The translations under genes and the position numbers were made by a program. From CAJGDV01 sp036667875 (lineage in GTDB: Bacteria > Bacillota_I > Bacilli_A > RF39 > UBA660): 64,000 nt of DNA. Below, in pieces: positions 17,234 to 27,324 of the stretch (the stretch's first letter is position 1; every line of letters begins with the position of its first letter). The notes below the pieces were generated by a model that searched no databases, was not told the DNA's origin, and was given only the letters and a program-made list of their open reading frames with translations. Where the stretch lies: NCBI GenBank assembly GCA_036667875.1, contig JAVWTD010000003.1:1-64000 (forward strand), read 5' to 3'.

Positions 17234-17254
17234 GACTTTCGTCTTATTTTTTTT
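17229..17254 (+). terminator. Shared intrinsic terminator of convergent genes
   Basis: AATAAGAC / GTCTTATT arms with a TTTC loop and a following T tract. It works for the helicase gene and, through the A-rich other side, for the converging membrane protein gene. Confidence 0.85.
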
Positions 17255-17585
17255 GTGGTGTATCTAAAAATATTAGTTCCATGCTGTTTACTATGGCTAC
17301 AAATATTATTACTAAAAAATGGGTTTTTACAATACTTAAAAAGATACTGTTAAATAAAGTGGTAACTATTACAAGTTCCATTAATATATAATACTTTGTA
17401 GCGTAGTGGTCTTTATTTAGTTCTTTAAATAGTCCATATTTTAGGGCTAGAAAGTTTAAAGGTACAATAGCAATCATAACTATATTTAATCTATAAAAGT
17501 AGGATAAATTTAGTAAAAAATAAGATATTACTATTATTAGCATATATTTATAACTATATTTAAAGGCATTTAATAAATCATTCAT
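17244..17585 (-). CDS. Small polytopic membrane protein of unknown function
   Basis: 113 residues with about four hydrophobic segments (roughly 13-30, 33-48, 67-83 and 87-104) and no recognisable motif. It begins two bases after the polA stop, so it is probably cotranscribed and coupled with polA. It ends in the terminator shared with the DEAD-box gene. I cannot assign a function. Confidence 0.6.
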   Translation of the reverse strand: MNDLLNAFKYSYKYMLIIVISYFLLNLSYFYRLNIVMIAIVPLNFLALKYGLFKELNKDHYATKYYILMELVIVTTLFNSIFLSIVKTHFLVIIFVAIVNSMELIFLDTPQKK

Positions 17586-17587
17586 AC

Positions 17588-20334
17588 TTATGCTTCATAC
17601 CAGTTTTCACCATATTCAAATTCAACTTTTAATGGAACACTTAATTTTATTGTGTTTTCCATTGTTTCTTTTAAAATTTTTGTTACTACTTCTTTTTCTT
17701 CTTTCAATGTGTCTACTACAAGTTCATCGTGAACTTGAAGTATTAATTTACTTTTGATGTTTTCTTGTTTAAATTTAGTTTTAATTTCTACCATTGCTTT
17801 TTTAATTATATCTGCACTTGTTCCTTGAATTGGTGTGTTTTTTGCTATTCTTTCACCTTGTTGTCTTATCATGTAATTTGTATTTCCTAGTTCATCAATT
17901 TTTCTTTTTCTGTTTAATAGTGTTTTTACACTTTTTGTTATATAGGCTTCTTTTATTATTTTATCCATGTATTCATTGATGCCTGGATATGTTTTGTTAT
18001 ATTCTTCTATAAATGTTTTTGCTTCTGTTCTTGATATACTTAAGTTATCTGCTAGACCAAAGTCGCTGATACCATAAACAATTCCAAAATTTACTGCTTT
18101 TGCCATTCTTCTCATATCTTTTGTTACTTTATCAATATCNNNNNNNNNNNNNNNNNNNNNNNNNNNNNNNNNNNNNNNNNNNNNNNNNNNNNNNNNNNNN
18201 NNNNNNNNNNNNNNNNNNNNNNNNNNNNNNNNNNNNNNNCAAAATTTACTGCTTTTGCCATTCTTCTCATATCTTTTGTTACTTTATCAATATCGACTTT
18301 AAAGATATCACTTGCGGTTTTGGTGTGAATATCTATTTCGTTTTTAAAAGCATCTTTTAATGGTTCAATATTAGCCATATGGGCTAGTATTCTAAGTTCT
18401 ATTTGAGAGTAATCTCCACTTAAAATAATTGAATTATCACTTGGAATAAAAGCTTTTCTTATTAATTTTCCGTAAGTTGATCTAGCTGGAATGTTTTGAA
18501 GGTTTGGTTCGATTGAAGAAAGTCTTCCTGTTCTTGTTAAAGCTTGAGTATAGATTGTATGAATCTTTTTGTCTTCTCCAACACAGTCTATTAGTCCTTC
18601 AATATAAGTTGAATATAATTTAGTTAATGTTCTATATTCCATGACATAGTTTATTATTGGATGACGACCTTGAAGTTTTGTTAAAACGTCAATGCTTGTT
18701 GAATAACCGGTTTTTGTCTTTTTGCCGTGTGGTAGTTCTAATTTATCAAAAAGAATTTCTCCGAGTTGTGAAGGTGATGATATATTAAATTCTGTTCCTG
18801 CTTCTTTAAATATATCTTTACTTATAATTTCTATTCTTGTTTTTATTTCTTCTCCCATTGTTTTTAAAACGTTTGTATCTACATTTACTCCGTCATATTC
18901 CATATCTCCGAGTACTATTGATAAAGGCATTTCAATATTATACATTAAGTTTGTCATTTCTTCTTTTTCTAATTCTTTTGTAAATTTTGTTTTTGATTCA
19001 TAAATAAATTTGGCTTTATTTATTAAATCGTAGGCAATAATTTCTTCAGTTGGTAGTGCTAATTTTGTTTTAGTTCCGTAAGTTGCTTCATAGAATGGGA
19101 TGTCAGAATCAAAATTATTTGCAATATAGGCTATATCATCTTTAACTGTATAATCTAATAAATAGGCTGCTAAAAGTGTATCAAAGATAACATTATCTAT
19201 TTCTATTCCCATTTTTTTAAGTGCCACATAAGTTTTTTTCAAATCATAAGTATAAAGTTTTATATTTTTTAATTTTTTTATTGCTTCTTCTAGAAGATGT
19301 GGTGGAACAAAATAAGAATCTTCTTCATTATAAATACCAACTCCTATGACTTTAGATGAGTGATAATTTGACCCAAGTATTTCTAAATAAATGGCTGCAT
19401 CTTTTGTTAGTGTTATTTCATCTATATTTTTTACTATTTTATATTCTTCTTTTTTCTTTGGGATATCTGTTTTAAATATATCTTTTTTTAAGAAAGAATA
19501 AAATTCTAAGTCTTCATATATTTCATTTAATTCTTTATGTTTTGGTCCTAAATATTTAATATCATTAATATCTATTTCCATAGGAACGTCTCTTATGATT
19601 GTTGCTAAGTGATAACTTAAATATGCATTTTCTTTATCTTTTACAAGTTTATCGTGAACGGCTCCTTTTATATTTTCAATATTTTCATAAATGCCATCTA
19701 ATGATCCATGCTCAATCAATAGTTTTAAGGCTGTTTTTTCCCCTATTCCTTTTACTCCAGGAATGTTGTCAGATGAATCTCCCATCAATGCTTTAAGGTC
19801 TACTATTTTCTTTGGAACGATTCCATAATCTTTAAAAAATGTTTCTTCATTGTATCTTATATAATCTTTAGATTTTAATAGTTTTATATCAACATCACTA
19901 CTTATTAGTTGTAGTAAATCTTTATCACTACTTATGATTGTTCCAATATATTTAGATTCTTCGTTACAGTATTCTGCGAATGTACCTATTATATCATCGG
20001 CTTCATAATTGTCTATTTCATAGTATTTAATGCCCATGCAGTCAAGAAGTGTTTTAGCTACCGGGAATTGTTGTTTTAATTCATTAGGTGTTTCTTGACG
20101 ACCTGCTTTATATGCTTCATATTCAGTATGTCTAAATGTTTTTCCTTTATCAAAGGCTACTATCATATAAATTGGCTTTTCTTCAAGAATGATTTTATTA
20201 ATCATATTAGTAAAACCAAATAATCCATTTGTTGGAAATCCTTTGCTATTTTTCATGAAATTTCCGTTGTATGCTGTTGCATAATAACTTCTAAAAAGTA
20301 AGTTATTTCCATCGACTAATATTATTTTTTCCAT
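17588..20334 (-). CDS. polA: DNA polymerase I (interrupted only by an assembly gap)
   Basis: Two reading frames, 20334 to about 18240 and 18139 to 17588, are halves of one gene. Removing the 100 N and one copy of the duplicated 55 bases leaves 2592 bases, exactly 864 codons, so the protein is intact at 863 residues. Domains: 5' nuclease (1 to ~295, ILVDGNNLLFRSYY and ALMGDSSDNIPGVKGIG), a 3'-5' exonuclease-like domain (~300-480), and a family A polymerase with SGDYSQIELRILAH and ILQVHDELV. The exonuclease-like region reads IYLEILGSN where active enzymes have a DTE motif, so proofreading is probably lost, as in Bacillus Pol I. It acts in Okazaki-fragment maturation and repair. Confidence 0.93.
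18140..18239. other. Assembly gap of exactly 100 N with duplicated flanks inside polA
   Basis: Bases 18085-18139 are identical to 18240-18294 (55 bases). Collapsing gap and duplicate restores one continuous polA frame, proving that the true gap is absent. Confidence 0.97.
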
Positions 20335-20358
20335 TTCTTATTCCTCCATAGTATATCT

Positions 20359-20367
20359 ATTATATCA
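20359..20367 (-). promoter_or_regulatory. Extended -10 promoter of polA
   Basis: Minus strand TGATATAAT, 25 bases upstream of the polA ATG, with the RBS GGAGGAAT between them. Confidence 0.6.
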
Positions 20368-20377
20368 TAATTATGGT

Positions 20378-20404
20378 CTAAAAAAGGACGTTTTAGTCCT
20401 TTTA
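20378..20404 (-). terminator. Second terminator between polC and polA
   Basis: Minus strand AAAAGGAC / GTCCTTTT arms with a TAAAAC loop and T-rich tail. It insulates polA from polC together with the hairpin at 20458-20487. Confidence 0.75.
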
Positions 20405-20457
20405 ATGATAATTTTTAAATCTAATTTTACTATAAATAAATTGACTATTCTGATAAT

Positions 20458-20487
20458 AAAAAAGTAGAATAAAATATTCTACTTTAA
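20458..20487 (-). terminator. Intrinsic terminator of polC
   Basis: Minus strand AAAGTAGAATA / TATTCTACTTT arms followed by T residues; it overlaps the polC stop at 20484. Confidence 0.75.
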
Positions 20488-23400
20488 AATAATGATAATT
20501 GACTTGATTCATCCATTCCGTCAAGTACCCCCATTACTCTCATTTTTTCAATTACTGTGCTTGAGATTTTGGCTCTTTTTTGAAGGTCTTCAATACTTAT
20601 AAACGGTCTTATGTTTCTTTCTTCAATTATTTTATTTGCTACTGTTCCTCCTAGTCCATCGATTGTTCTAAATGGTGGAATAAGGGTGTGATCTCCTTTT
20701 ATTATGAAATGATCGGAATCACTTTTTAGAATGTCTATGTTACCTATTTCTATTCCTCTTGCAGTAGCTTCAAGGGCTATTTGTAATACTTCAAGGATAG
20801 ATGCATCTTTATTTGTTGCTTCTTTTCCTTTTTCAGTTATTTCAATTATTTTATGTTTTATGGAATTATATCCAAAAACCATTGATTGTATATCAAAATC
20901 AAAGCATCTTATAGATAAGTAGGCTGCATAATACCATAATGGTCTATGTACTTTAAACCATGCTATTCTAAAAGCACTCATTACGTATGCTGCAGCATGT
21001 GCTTTTGGAAACATATATTTTATTTTTTGGCATGAGTCTATGAACCAATCTTCTATTTTTGCTTCTTTCATTTCAGTTTTAAATTCTGCCCATTTTTCTG
21101 GGTCTTTGCTTGGTTTTCCTTTGCGGACAAATTCCATTATTTTAAATGCTTTTTTGGGTTCTAGTCCTTGATACATTAGATATACCATTATGTCATCACG
21201 ACATCCAATTACGTCTTTAAATAGGACTACATTTTGTTTTATTAGGTCTCTTGCATTTCCTAGCCAAACGTCAGTTCCGTGTGATAAACCTGATATTTTT
21301 ACTAGTTCTCCAAATGTTTTTGGTTTTGTGTCATTAAGCATTCCAGTTACAAATTTGGTTCCAAATTCAGGTATTCCTAGTGTTCCAGTTTCACACATTA
21401 TTTGTTCACTAGTAACTCCTAGTATTTCTGGGCTTGAGAAGATACTCATTGTATCTTTATCATCAAGTGGAATTTTTGTTACATCCATGTGTGAAAGATC
21501 TTGGAGCATTCTTAAAACGGTTGGATCATCATGCCCAAGTATATCAAGTTTTAAGACGTCTTGATCAATTGCGTGATAGTCGAAGTGTGTTGTTCTCCAA
21601 AGAGAATTTTTATCGTCTGCTGGATATTGGAATGGGGTAAAATCAAATACATCCATATATCCTGGAATTACTACAATTCCTCCTGGGTGTTGTCCGGTTG
21701 TTCTTTTGACTCCAATACATCCTTTTGCTAATCGTTCTATTTCGGCACCTCTTTTTTTGATGCCACGGTCTTCATAATATCCTAAAGCAAACCCGTAGGC
21801 TGTTTTGTCTGCTACTGTTCCTATTGTTCCTGCTCTATAAACATTATCTATTCCAAATAATTCTTTGGTGTATTCATGAGCTTTCCATTGATATTCTCCT
21901 GAAAAGTTTAAGTCTATGTCGGGTACTTTATCAGCATCAAATCCTAGAAATGTTGCAAATGGCATATCTTGACCATCTTTTAATAGATTAGTATTACAGT
22001 TAGGACAATTCATGTCTGGTAAATCATAACCACTACTATATTTTGTTCCTAAACTTATTCCATCTATTTCAAATATACTTTTTTTACAATTTGGGCATCT
22101 ATAATGTGCAGGAAGTGGATTAACTTCTGTTATTCCCATCATTGTTGCTACAAAAGATGAACCAACTGACCCTCTTGATCCAACTAAATAGCCATCATCA
22201 TTTGATTTTTTAACAAGTTTTTGTGCTATTAAATATATTACATCAAATCCACCTTTTATAATTCCTGTTAATTCTTGTTCAATTCTTTGGCTTATTATTT
22301 GGGGTAGTGGATTTCCATACATTTCAAACGCTTTAGTGAATACTAAATCTTTAGTTGTTTGTTCGCTATTTTCAATTTTAGGTGAAAAAGGTATTCCATT
22401 TGTTTCAATTATGACTTCAATTTGTTCTACTTTTTCTAAAATCTTGTTTGTATTAGTTATTACTATTTCATGGGCTAATTCATTTCCTAAAAATGAAAAA
22501 TCGTTTAACATTTCTTCGGTTGTTCTAAAGTGCATTGATGGAATTTTATTAAATTTGTTTAGTGTTCTTATTAGGGGATGTCTTCCTCCTCCAGGTACTT
22601 TTTGGTTTACTATTATTTCTCTATAAATTTTATCATCTCTTTTTATGTGATGAACGTCACCTGTTGCTACGATTATTTTGTTTGTTTCTTTTGTACATTT
22701 GATTATTTTTTTGATTGCTAATTCTAAGTCACTTTTGTTATCAATATCGTGTCCAAGAATTAGGTGTTCATAAACTTCTGGTGGTTGAACTTCTACATAG
22801 TCGTAGAAGTTGATAATTTCTTTAAGGTTTTCTTCGTTAGTGGTACAAGTTTTAATAAATACTTCACTTTTTGAGCAACCGCTTCCAACAAGAAGTCCTT
22901 CACGATATTTATTTATCATGCTTTTTGGAATGCGTGCTCCTTTAGACATAAAGTCTGTGTTAGCGTAACTAATAATTTTAAACATATTTTTAAGTCCTGT
23001 TTTATTTAGGGCTAATAAATTTAAATGAAATTCGCTAGCAAAAATATATTGTTCATCATCAGTTACTAGTTTCTTTAAATCGTTTAAAGTAAAAATTTCT
23101 TGTAAATTTAAATTGATTATCATTTTAGATAGAATATATGCTGTTGCTTCGGCATCATAGTCTGCTCTATGGTGATGCTCTTCATCAAATGGTATGGCAT
23201 ATCTTTTTACTAAAGCTGAAAGACTATGTTTTGAGTGCTCTCTATCAAGTGTTCTTGATAGTTCTAGTGTGTCTATTACGGGGTTTGTTATTTCTCCTAA
23301 GTCATATTTATAGTAGGCCATTTCTAGCATTGACATGTCAAATTTAGCGTTGTGGGCTACTAATGGATATTCTTTTATAAATTCTTTAAATTTGATTACT

Positions 23401-24764
23401 ACTTCTTTTTCGTTTGGTTTTCCTATTAACATGGTGTCTGTTATATTTGTAACTTCTGTAATTTCTATATCGATTTTTTTACCTGGATCTATTAGTTCAT
23501 CAAATCTTTCTAATATTTCTCCATCTTTTATTTTAACTGCACCGATTTCAATCATTGAGTCACTCAATCCTGCATTAAATCCTGTAGTTTCTACGTCAAA
23601 CACGATATAAGTATTTTCAGATAATTTTGAATCGTTTGGTCTAGTTACTATTAATACTTCATCATTTACGCATGTTAGTTCGACTCCATAAATTGCTTTA
23701 AATGGGTTATCTGGATTATTTTTATTATAGTTTTTTACTTCATTATAAACATTTGGGAATGATTGACATCCGTTATGGTCTGTTATTGCAATTCCTTTAT
23801 GTCCGAATTTAATGGCTTGTTTTACAAGTTCTACATCATCACATATTCCATCCATTTGGCTCATTTTAGTATGGGCATGTAGTTCTATTCTTTTTTCTAA
23901 TGAATTATCTTTTATTTCTTCTTTTTCTTTTTGTACTAGCATTATGTCATAGATAGATAATACTAATTCTTTTGAATAAAGATCGTCTTTTATTTTTCCA
24001 CGGAATTTATAATTTTTTCCTACTTTAATATTTTTCATTAATTCTTTGTAATCATCTTTATTTGCTTCAAATATTTTCCCGTAAATACTGTCTGTTCCGT
24101 CAGTTATTTTCAATGTTATTATGTTTGTTTTTGGTGTTTCTCTAACTTCAAAGTCAAAAATTTCTCCTTCTAAAATAACCAAATTTTCTTCTTTTATAAT
24201 GTCTTCTAGTTTTGTAGTTTTACCTATTATTTCTCTTCCTTTTATAACCACTTTACTTATTTCTTTTTTTATTGTTTCTTCTTTTTTTATTACAGTTTTT
24301 TGATTGTTTTTAACAAAATTAATATCTTCAAAGCCTGAATTATTTAATTCTATTGTCATTTCTTCTATGTAATTATTAATATCTATGGCTGATGTTTCAC
24401 TAATTTTAATTGTTCCATTACAGTTTGAAAGATTTAATTCTTTCATTGTATCTTCAAAATTGGCATTTTGTTCATTAAGTAATATTTGTGAATAATAATA
24501 TAAATAATTATTCAATTCATCTGTGTCTTTATTTCTAACAGTAAAAACTGGTACTATTCTATATTCGTTATATTTTCGGCTTGAAAGTTCACAAAAAAGA
24601 TCGTAAATTTTAACTGGTAAAATTTTATCGATTGTTATTATAAATTTTGCTTCTTCAGTAACTTTAGAAACTATTATTTTTTCTAGGTTACCATTCATAA
24701 AATACGAATAGTATTCTTTGTTAAAGTCTATTTGTTTTAAGAGTAATTCTAATTTATCATGCAT
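20484..24764 (-). CDS. polC: DNA polymerase III alpha subunit, PolC type
   Basis: 1426 residues, close to Bacillus PolC. Order of domains: N-terminal domain and OB fold (VVLEGEIFDFE region), PHP part 1 (RIELHAHTKMSQMDG, about 289), an inserted DnaQ-type 3'-5' exonuclease (YIVFDVETTGFN, about 385-550), PHP part 2, then the polymerase with the zinc finger CPNCKK...CPNC, FLGFDADKVPDIDLNFSGEY (catalytic Asp pair) and FPKAHAAAYVMSAFRIAW. It is the replicative polymerase of Bacillota and keeps all exonuclease residues visible. It is transcribed alone, with terminators on both sides. Confidence 0.97.
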   Translation of the reverse strand: MHDKLELLLKQIDFNKEYYSYFMNGNLEKIIVSKVTEEAKFIITIDKILPVKIYDLFCELSSRKYNEYRIVPVFTVRNKDTDELNNYLYYYSQILLNEQNANFEDTMKELNLSNCNGTIKISETSAIDINNYIEEMTIELNNSGFEDINFVKNNQKTVIKKEETIKKEISKVVIKGREIIGKTTKLEDIIKEENLVILEGEIFDFEVRETPKTNIITLKITDGTDSIYGKIFEANKDDYKELMKNIKVGKNYKFRGKIKDDLYSKELVLSIYDIMLVQKEKEEIKDNSLEKRIELHAHTKMSQMDGICDDVELVKQAIKFGHKGIAITDHNGCQSFPNVYNEVKNYNKNNPDNPFKAIYGVELTCVNDEVLIVTRPNDSKLSENTYIVFDVETTGFNAGLSDSMIEIGAVKIKDGEILERFDELIDPGKKIDIEITEVTNITDTMLIGKPNEKEVVIKFKEFIKEYPLVAHNAKFDMSMLEMAYYKYDLGEITNPVIDTLELSRTLDREHSKHSLSALVKRYAIPFDEEHHHRADYDAEATAYILSKMIINLNLQEIFTLNDLKKLVTDDEQYIFASEFHLNLLALNKTGLKNMFKIISYANTDFMSKGARIPKSMINKYREGLLVGSGCSKSEVFIKTCTTNEENLKEIINFYDYVEVQPPEVYEHLILGHDIDNKSDLELAIKKIIKCTKETNKIIVATGDVHHIKRDDKIYREIIVNQKVPGGGRHPLIRTLNKFNKIPSMHFRTTEEMLNDFSFLGNELAHEIVITNTNKILEKVEQIEVIIETNGIPFSPKIENSEQTTKDLVFTKAFEMYGNPLPQIISQRIEQELTGIIKGGFDVIYLIAQKLVKKSNDDGYLVGSRGSVGSSFVATMMGITEVNPLPAHYRCPNCKKSIFEIDGISLGTKYSSGYDLPDMNCPNCNTNLLKDGQDMPFATFLGFDADKVPDIDLNFSGEYQWKAHEYTKELFGIDNVYRAGTIGTVADKTAYGFALGYYEDRGIKKRGAEIERLAKGCIGVKRTTGQHPGGIVVIPGYMDVFDFTPFQYPADDKNSLWRTTHFDYHAIDQDVLKLDILGHDDPTVLRMLQDLSHMDVTKIPLDDKDTMSIFSSPEILGVTSEQIMCETGTLGIPEFGTKFVTGMLNDTKPKTFGELVKISGLSHGTDVWLGNARDLIKQNVVLFKDVIGCRDDIMVYLMYQGLEPKKAFKIMEFVRKGKPSKDPEKWAEFKTEMKEAKIEDWFIDSCQKIKYMFPKAHAAAYVMSAFRIAWFKVHRPLWYYAAYLSIRCFDFDIQSMVFGYNSIKHKIIEITEKGKEATNKDASILEVLQIALEATARGIEIGNIDILKSDSDHFIIKGDHTLIPPFRTIDGLGGTVANKIIEERNIRPFISIEDLQKRAKISSTVIEKMRVMGVLDGMDESSQLSLF

Positions 24765-24920
24765 ACTATCACCTTCACATTCATTTTATCAAATATATCA
24801 ATATATTAAAAGTAAAATAGCATAATTTAATGATTTTTTCATTGATTAAATTAGAAATATTATATATTTAGAAATATTTAATTATTTATTATTATTTTGA
24901 TGGTTTTTATGATAATTTAA

Positions 24921-24949
24921 TAAAAAAACTAACGAGTTTATCGTTAGCT
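24921..24949 (-). terminator. Intrinsic terminator after the phosphodiester glycosidase gene
   Basis: Minus strand GCTAACGA / TCGTTAGT arms with loop TAAAC, then seven T residues. The remaining 170 bases up to polC are AT-rich with no gene visible. Confidence 0.85.
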
Positions 24950-24950
24950 T

Positions 24951-25982
24951 TTATTTAAGAATCCATGCATTAGGTAACCATCTTTCTCCGGTTGAACTTA
25001 GACCGCATGGTTTGTTAGTAAGAACATTATTTATGGTTAATGTTGTGCTTGCACCACCGTCCATGTTGGCCGCATTATATGCTCCGTATCTTTCTAGAAT
25101 TTCTATCATTTGATTAAGAGTTACTCCTCCACGACCATTCCAATTATATTTGTTTTGTCCGTGTCCATCAATTATTAGGAAGAGAATTATTCCATCTTTT
25201 CTTTGCGCTATGGCTGTTCTAGGATTTATTCCCCATCCTCCGTTTCCGGTTATTTTTGCACTTTCTCCGTTAACAATTAAGAATGGACCAAATTGAACTG
25301 CGTCTCTTATTCCTGCATTTAATGCTTGAGCGGCTGTCATGTTTTCTAGAACAAGGACATTATTTTTATCTATTCCTACCATTTCAAATTTAGTATTCAT
25401 ATCGCCCCATACTAGTTTTTTGTTTTCAATGACTGGACCCATTGGCATTCCGCCTGATCCGTTTCCATTTGGATCATAGAATCCTCCTGCATTTATTGCT
25501 ATTTTAGCATTATATTTTTTAGATATATCAACGAGTGTTTCTCCTCTTGTTCCTAAATATTCTGTAGATGCTACTCCTACTTTTTTAGGTTCATAAATAG
25601 CTGTTAAATAGCAGTGAAAACCATTATATTCAAATTCTATAAGTTTATAGGATTCTCCTTTTTTCCTTTTGAGTATTTGTTCTTCGTAGATTGAAGCATA
25701 GGTTGTTGGTTCTTTGCCTCCGAATGTTATTTGACTTGTATCAGTTCCTTTATCAAATCCTTCTACTTTATTTTCACTTAATGTTTTGTTTATTGTTTTT
25801 TCTGAGTAAAATGTTTTTGCTAGATATTTGTGGGTCATGGTTGTCATTGATGTTGTTATTAGGAAATCTCTAAAATATTTAATTGGTCCATATGTTAAAA
25901 AGAAACAAATTGCTATTATAATATCTGTTATAAGTAATAAAATAATTCCTGTTTTTTTGGTTTTCTTTTTCTTTTTTTTCAT
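24951..25982 (-). CDS. Membrane-anchored phosphodiester glycosidase (NAGPA/DUF2233 family)
   Basis: 343 residues. A lysine-rich start and one membrane helix (about 12-33) anchor an extracytoplasmic domain. Conserved family segments are KIAINAGGFYDPNGNGSGG, FGPFLIVNGE, INPRTAIAQRKDG, LFLIIDGHG and ANMDGGASTTL. NAGPA-type enzymes cleave sugar phosphodiesters, so a role in trimming cell-surface polymers is likely. It follows the DUF6273-like gene with no spacing (stop and start at 25983/25982), and both follow gpmI, suggesting one transcript. Confidence 0.88.
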   Translation of the reverse strand: MKKKKKKTKKTGIILLLITDIIIAICFFLTYGPIKYFRDFLITTSMTTMTHKYLAKTFYSEKTINKTLSENKVEGFDKGTDTSQITFGGKEPTTYASIYEEQILKRKKGESYKLIEFEYNGFHCYLTAIYEPKKVGVASTEYLGTRGETLVDISKKYNAKIAINAGGFYDPNGNGSGGMPMGPVIENKKLVWGDMNTKFEMVGIDKNNVLVLENMTAAQALNAGIRDAVQFGPFLIVNGESAKITGNGGWGINPRTAIAQRKDGIILFLIIDGHGQNKYNWNGRGGVTLNQMIEILERYGAYNAANMDGGASTTLTINNVLTNKPCGLSSTGERWLPNAWILK

Positions 25983-27323
25983 CTATTCCACCTTATAAGG
26001 ATTGCTTTTTGTTCCTTTTCCTTCTATAGTTTTCATATTACTGTTTAAATAAATTGTTGGTCTTATTCCTAATTTGTCGTTTGGTGAACCTACAAAAATT
26101 TTACCTTCTTCTAGTACTTGATAGATTGTGTTATCACTTGTTATTGTTCTAGTTGATAGATAATAATTTTCAAAGTCATTTACAAATAATTCTCCAAGTT
26201 GCAATAATCCTACATTAGCGTCTTCAGTATATTCATTTAATTTATTAAAATTATATTTATTTGTTTTATCATATCGACCTAATATGAATTTACTTGGGAT
26301 AATTTTATCTTTTCCAGATAATGAATTATAGAAAGTAGTATTTAAGTAATAACCAATTCCTGTTTTTGCTGTGAAGTAGTTTGTTGTTCCAAATGGTTTT
26401 AAAAGTGTTTTATTATTTTCTTTTAAAAGACCATCAAGAACAAGTTTTACTGTTGTTTCATTTTTTTCTATTATTCTCCAGTTTAAATTGCTAAAATTTA
26501 CATAATCTCCTACATGTTTTTTATTTATGGTTTCTTTTGTTTCAAAAATTATTTCATAAGGATTCTCTTTTGTTCCTTCTCCTTTAAAATTACTAATATT
26601 ACCATTTATCATTATCGTTGGTCTTACACCATAACTGTGATGTACTAGTCCACTATTAGAACTATTATTAACGTTACCTTTTGAATAAATATACCAAACG
26701 TTTCCATTTTTATCTTTATTGCTTGTCCAAAAATATTTTCCAATATTTAGGTAACTATTTTCATCTCCTGCTTTGTCGTATTCTTCTACTGATAATAGTC
26801 CAACATAGTCATTATCAATAGTCTTACATGTGATATTAGACGCATCAATCAGGTCTATACATGTTTTATTTGGGATTAAAATTTCACTTGTGTTATCTAA
26901 ACTTGCTTTAAATGATTTTACAGCGTTTCCATCATTGTTTAACCAACTTTTTATATAAGAGTTTTGATAGTCTTGATTGTATCCCCATACTAGGGAAGTT
27001 TGTGAGTCTTCAGTTATTAGTTTTATGTCTCCTTCATTTGATATGGAAACAATTCTAAATAGTCTTCCTGAATATTTTATGTAATTATTTATTTTTTTTC
27101 CTTTATAGTAGTATCCTTTTTTTTCTTTATAAAGGCCGTCACCTGATTTAACAATATTTTTTTCTAATAACACTAATTTTTTTAATGTTTTAATATTTTT
27201 TGTATTAGGATTTTCTATTTTGTAATAATAAATTAATCTACTACCATAAAAGATTATACATCCTAGTATAAATATTAAGTTAAGTGCTATTAAACATGGT
27301 TTTATTTTTAATCTTTTTTTCAT
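25983..27323 (-). CDS. Membrane-anchored protein with two DUF6273-like domains
   Basis: 446 residues. A short basic start and one membrane helix (about 11-30) precede two exported repeats of about 190 residues. Each opens with a YIKYSGRLFRIVSI or YVNFSNLNWRIIEK segment and closes with GVRPTIMIN or GIRPTIYLN followed by GTKENPYEI or GTKSNPYKV. Such domains are common in cell-surface proteins of gut Bacillota; their biochemical role is unknown to me. It starts one base after gpmI and is translationally coupled to the glycosidase gene. Confidence 0.75.
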   Translation of the reverse strand: MKKRLKIKPCLIALNLIFILGCIIFYGSRLIYYYKIENPNTKNIKTLKKLVLLEKNIVKSGDGLYKEKKGYYYKGKKINNYIKYSGRLFRIVSISNEGDIKLITEDSQTSLVWGYNQDYQNSYIKSWLNNDGNAVKSFKASLDNTSEILIPNKTCIDLIDASNITCKTIDNDYVGLLSVEEYDKAGDENSYLNIGKYFWTSNKDKNGNVWYIYSKGNVNNSSNSGLVHHSYGVRPTIMINGNISNFKGEGTKENPYEIIFETKETINKKHVGDYVNFSNLNWRIIEKNETTVKLVLDGLLKENNKTLLKPFGTTNYFTAKTGIGYYLNTTFYNSLSGKDKIIPSKFILGRYDKTNKYNFNKLNEYTEDANVGLLQLGELFVNDFENYYLSTRTITSDNTIYQVLEEGKIFVGSPNDKLGIRPTIYLNSNMKTIEGKGTKSNPYKVE

Positions 27324-27324
27324 A

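Noticed and set aside
17588..20334. polA broken into two genes by a frameshift or insertion
   Set aside because: The shift comes from the 100 N plus the 55-base duplicate (155 bases); removing them restores one 863-residue frame.
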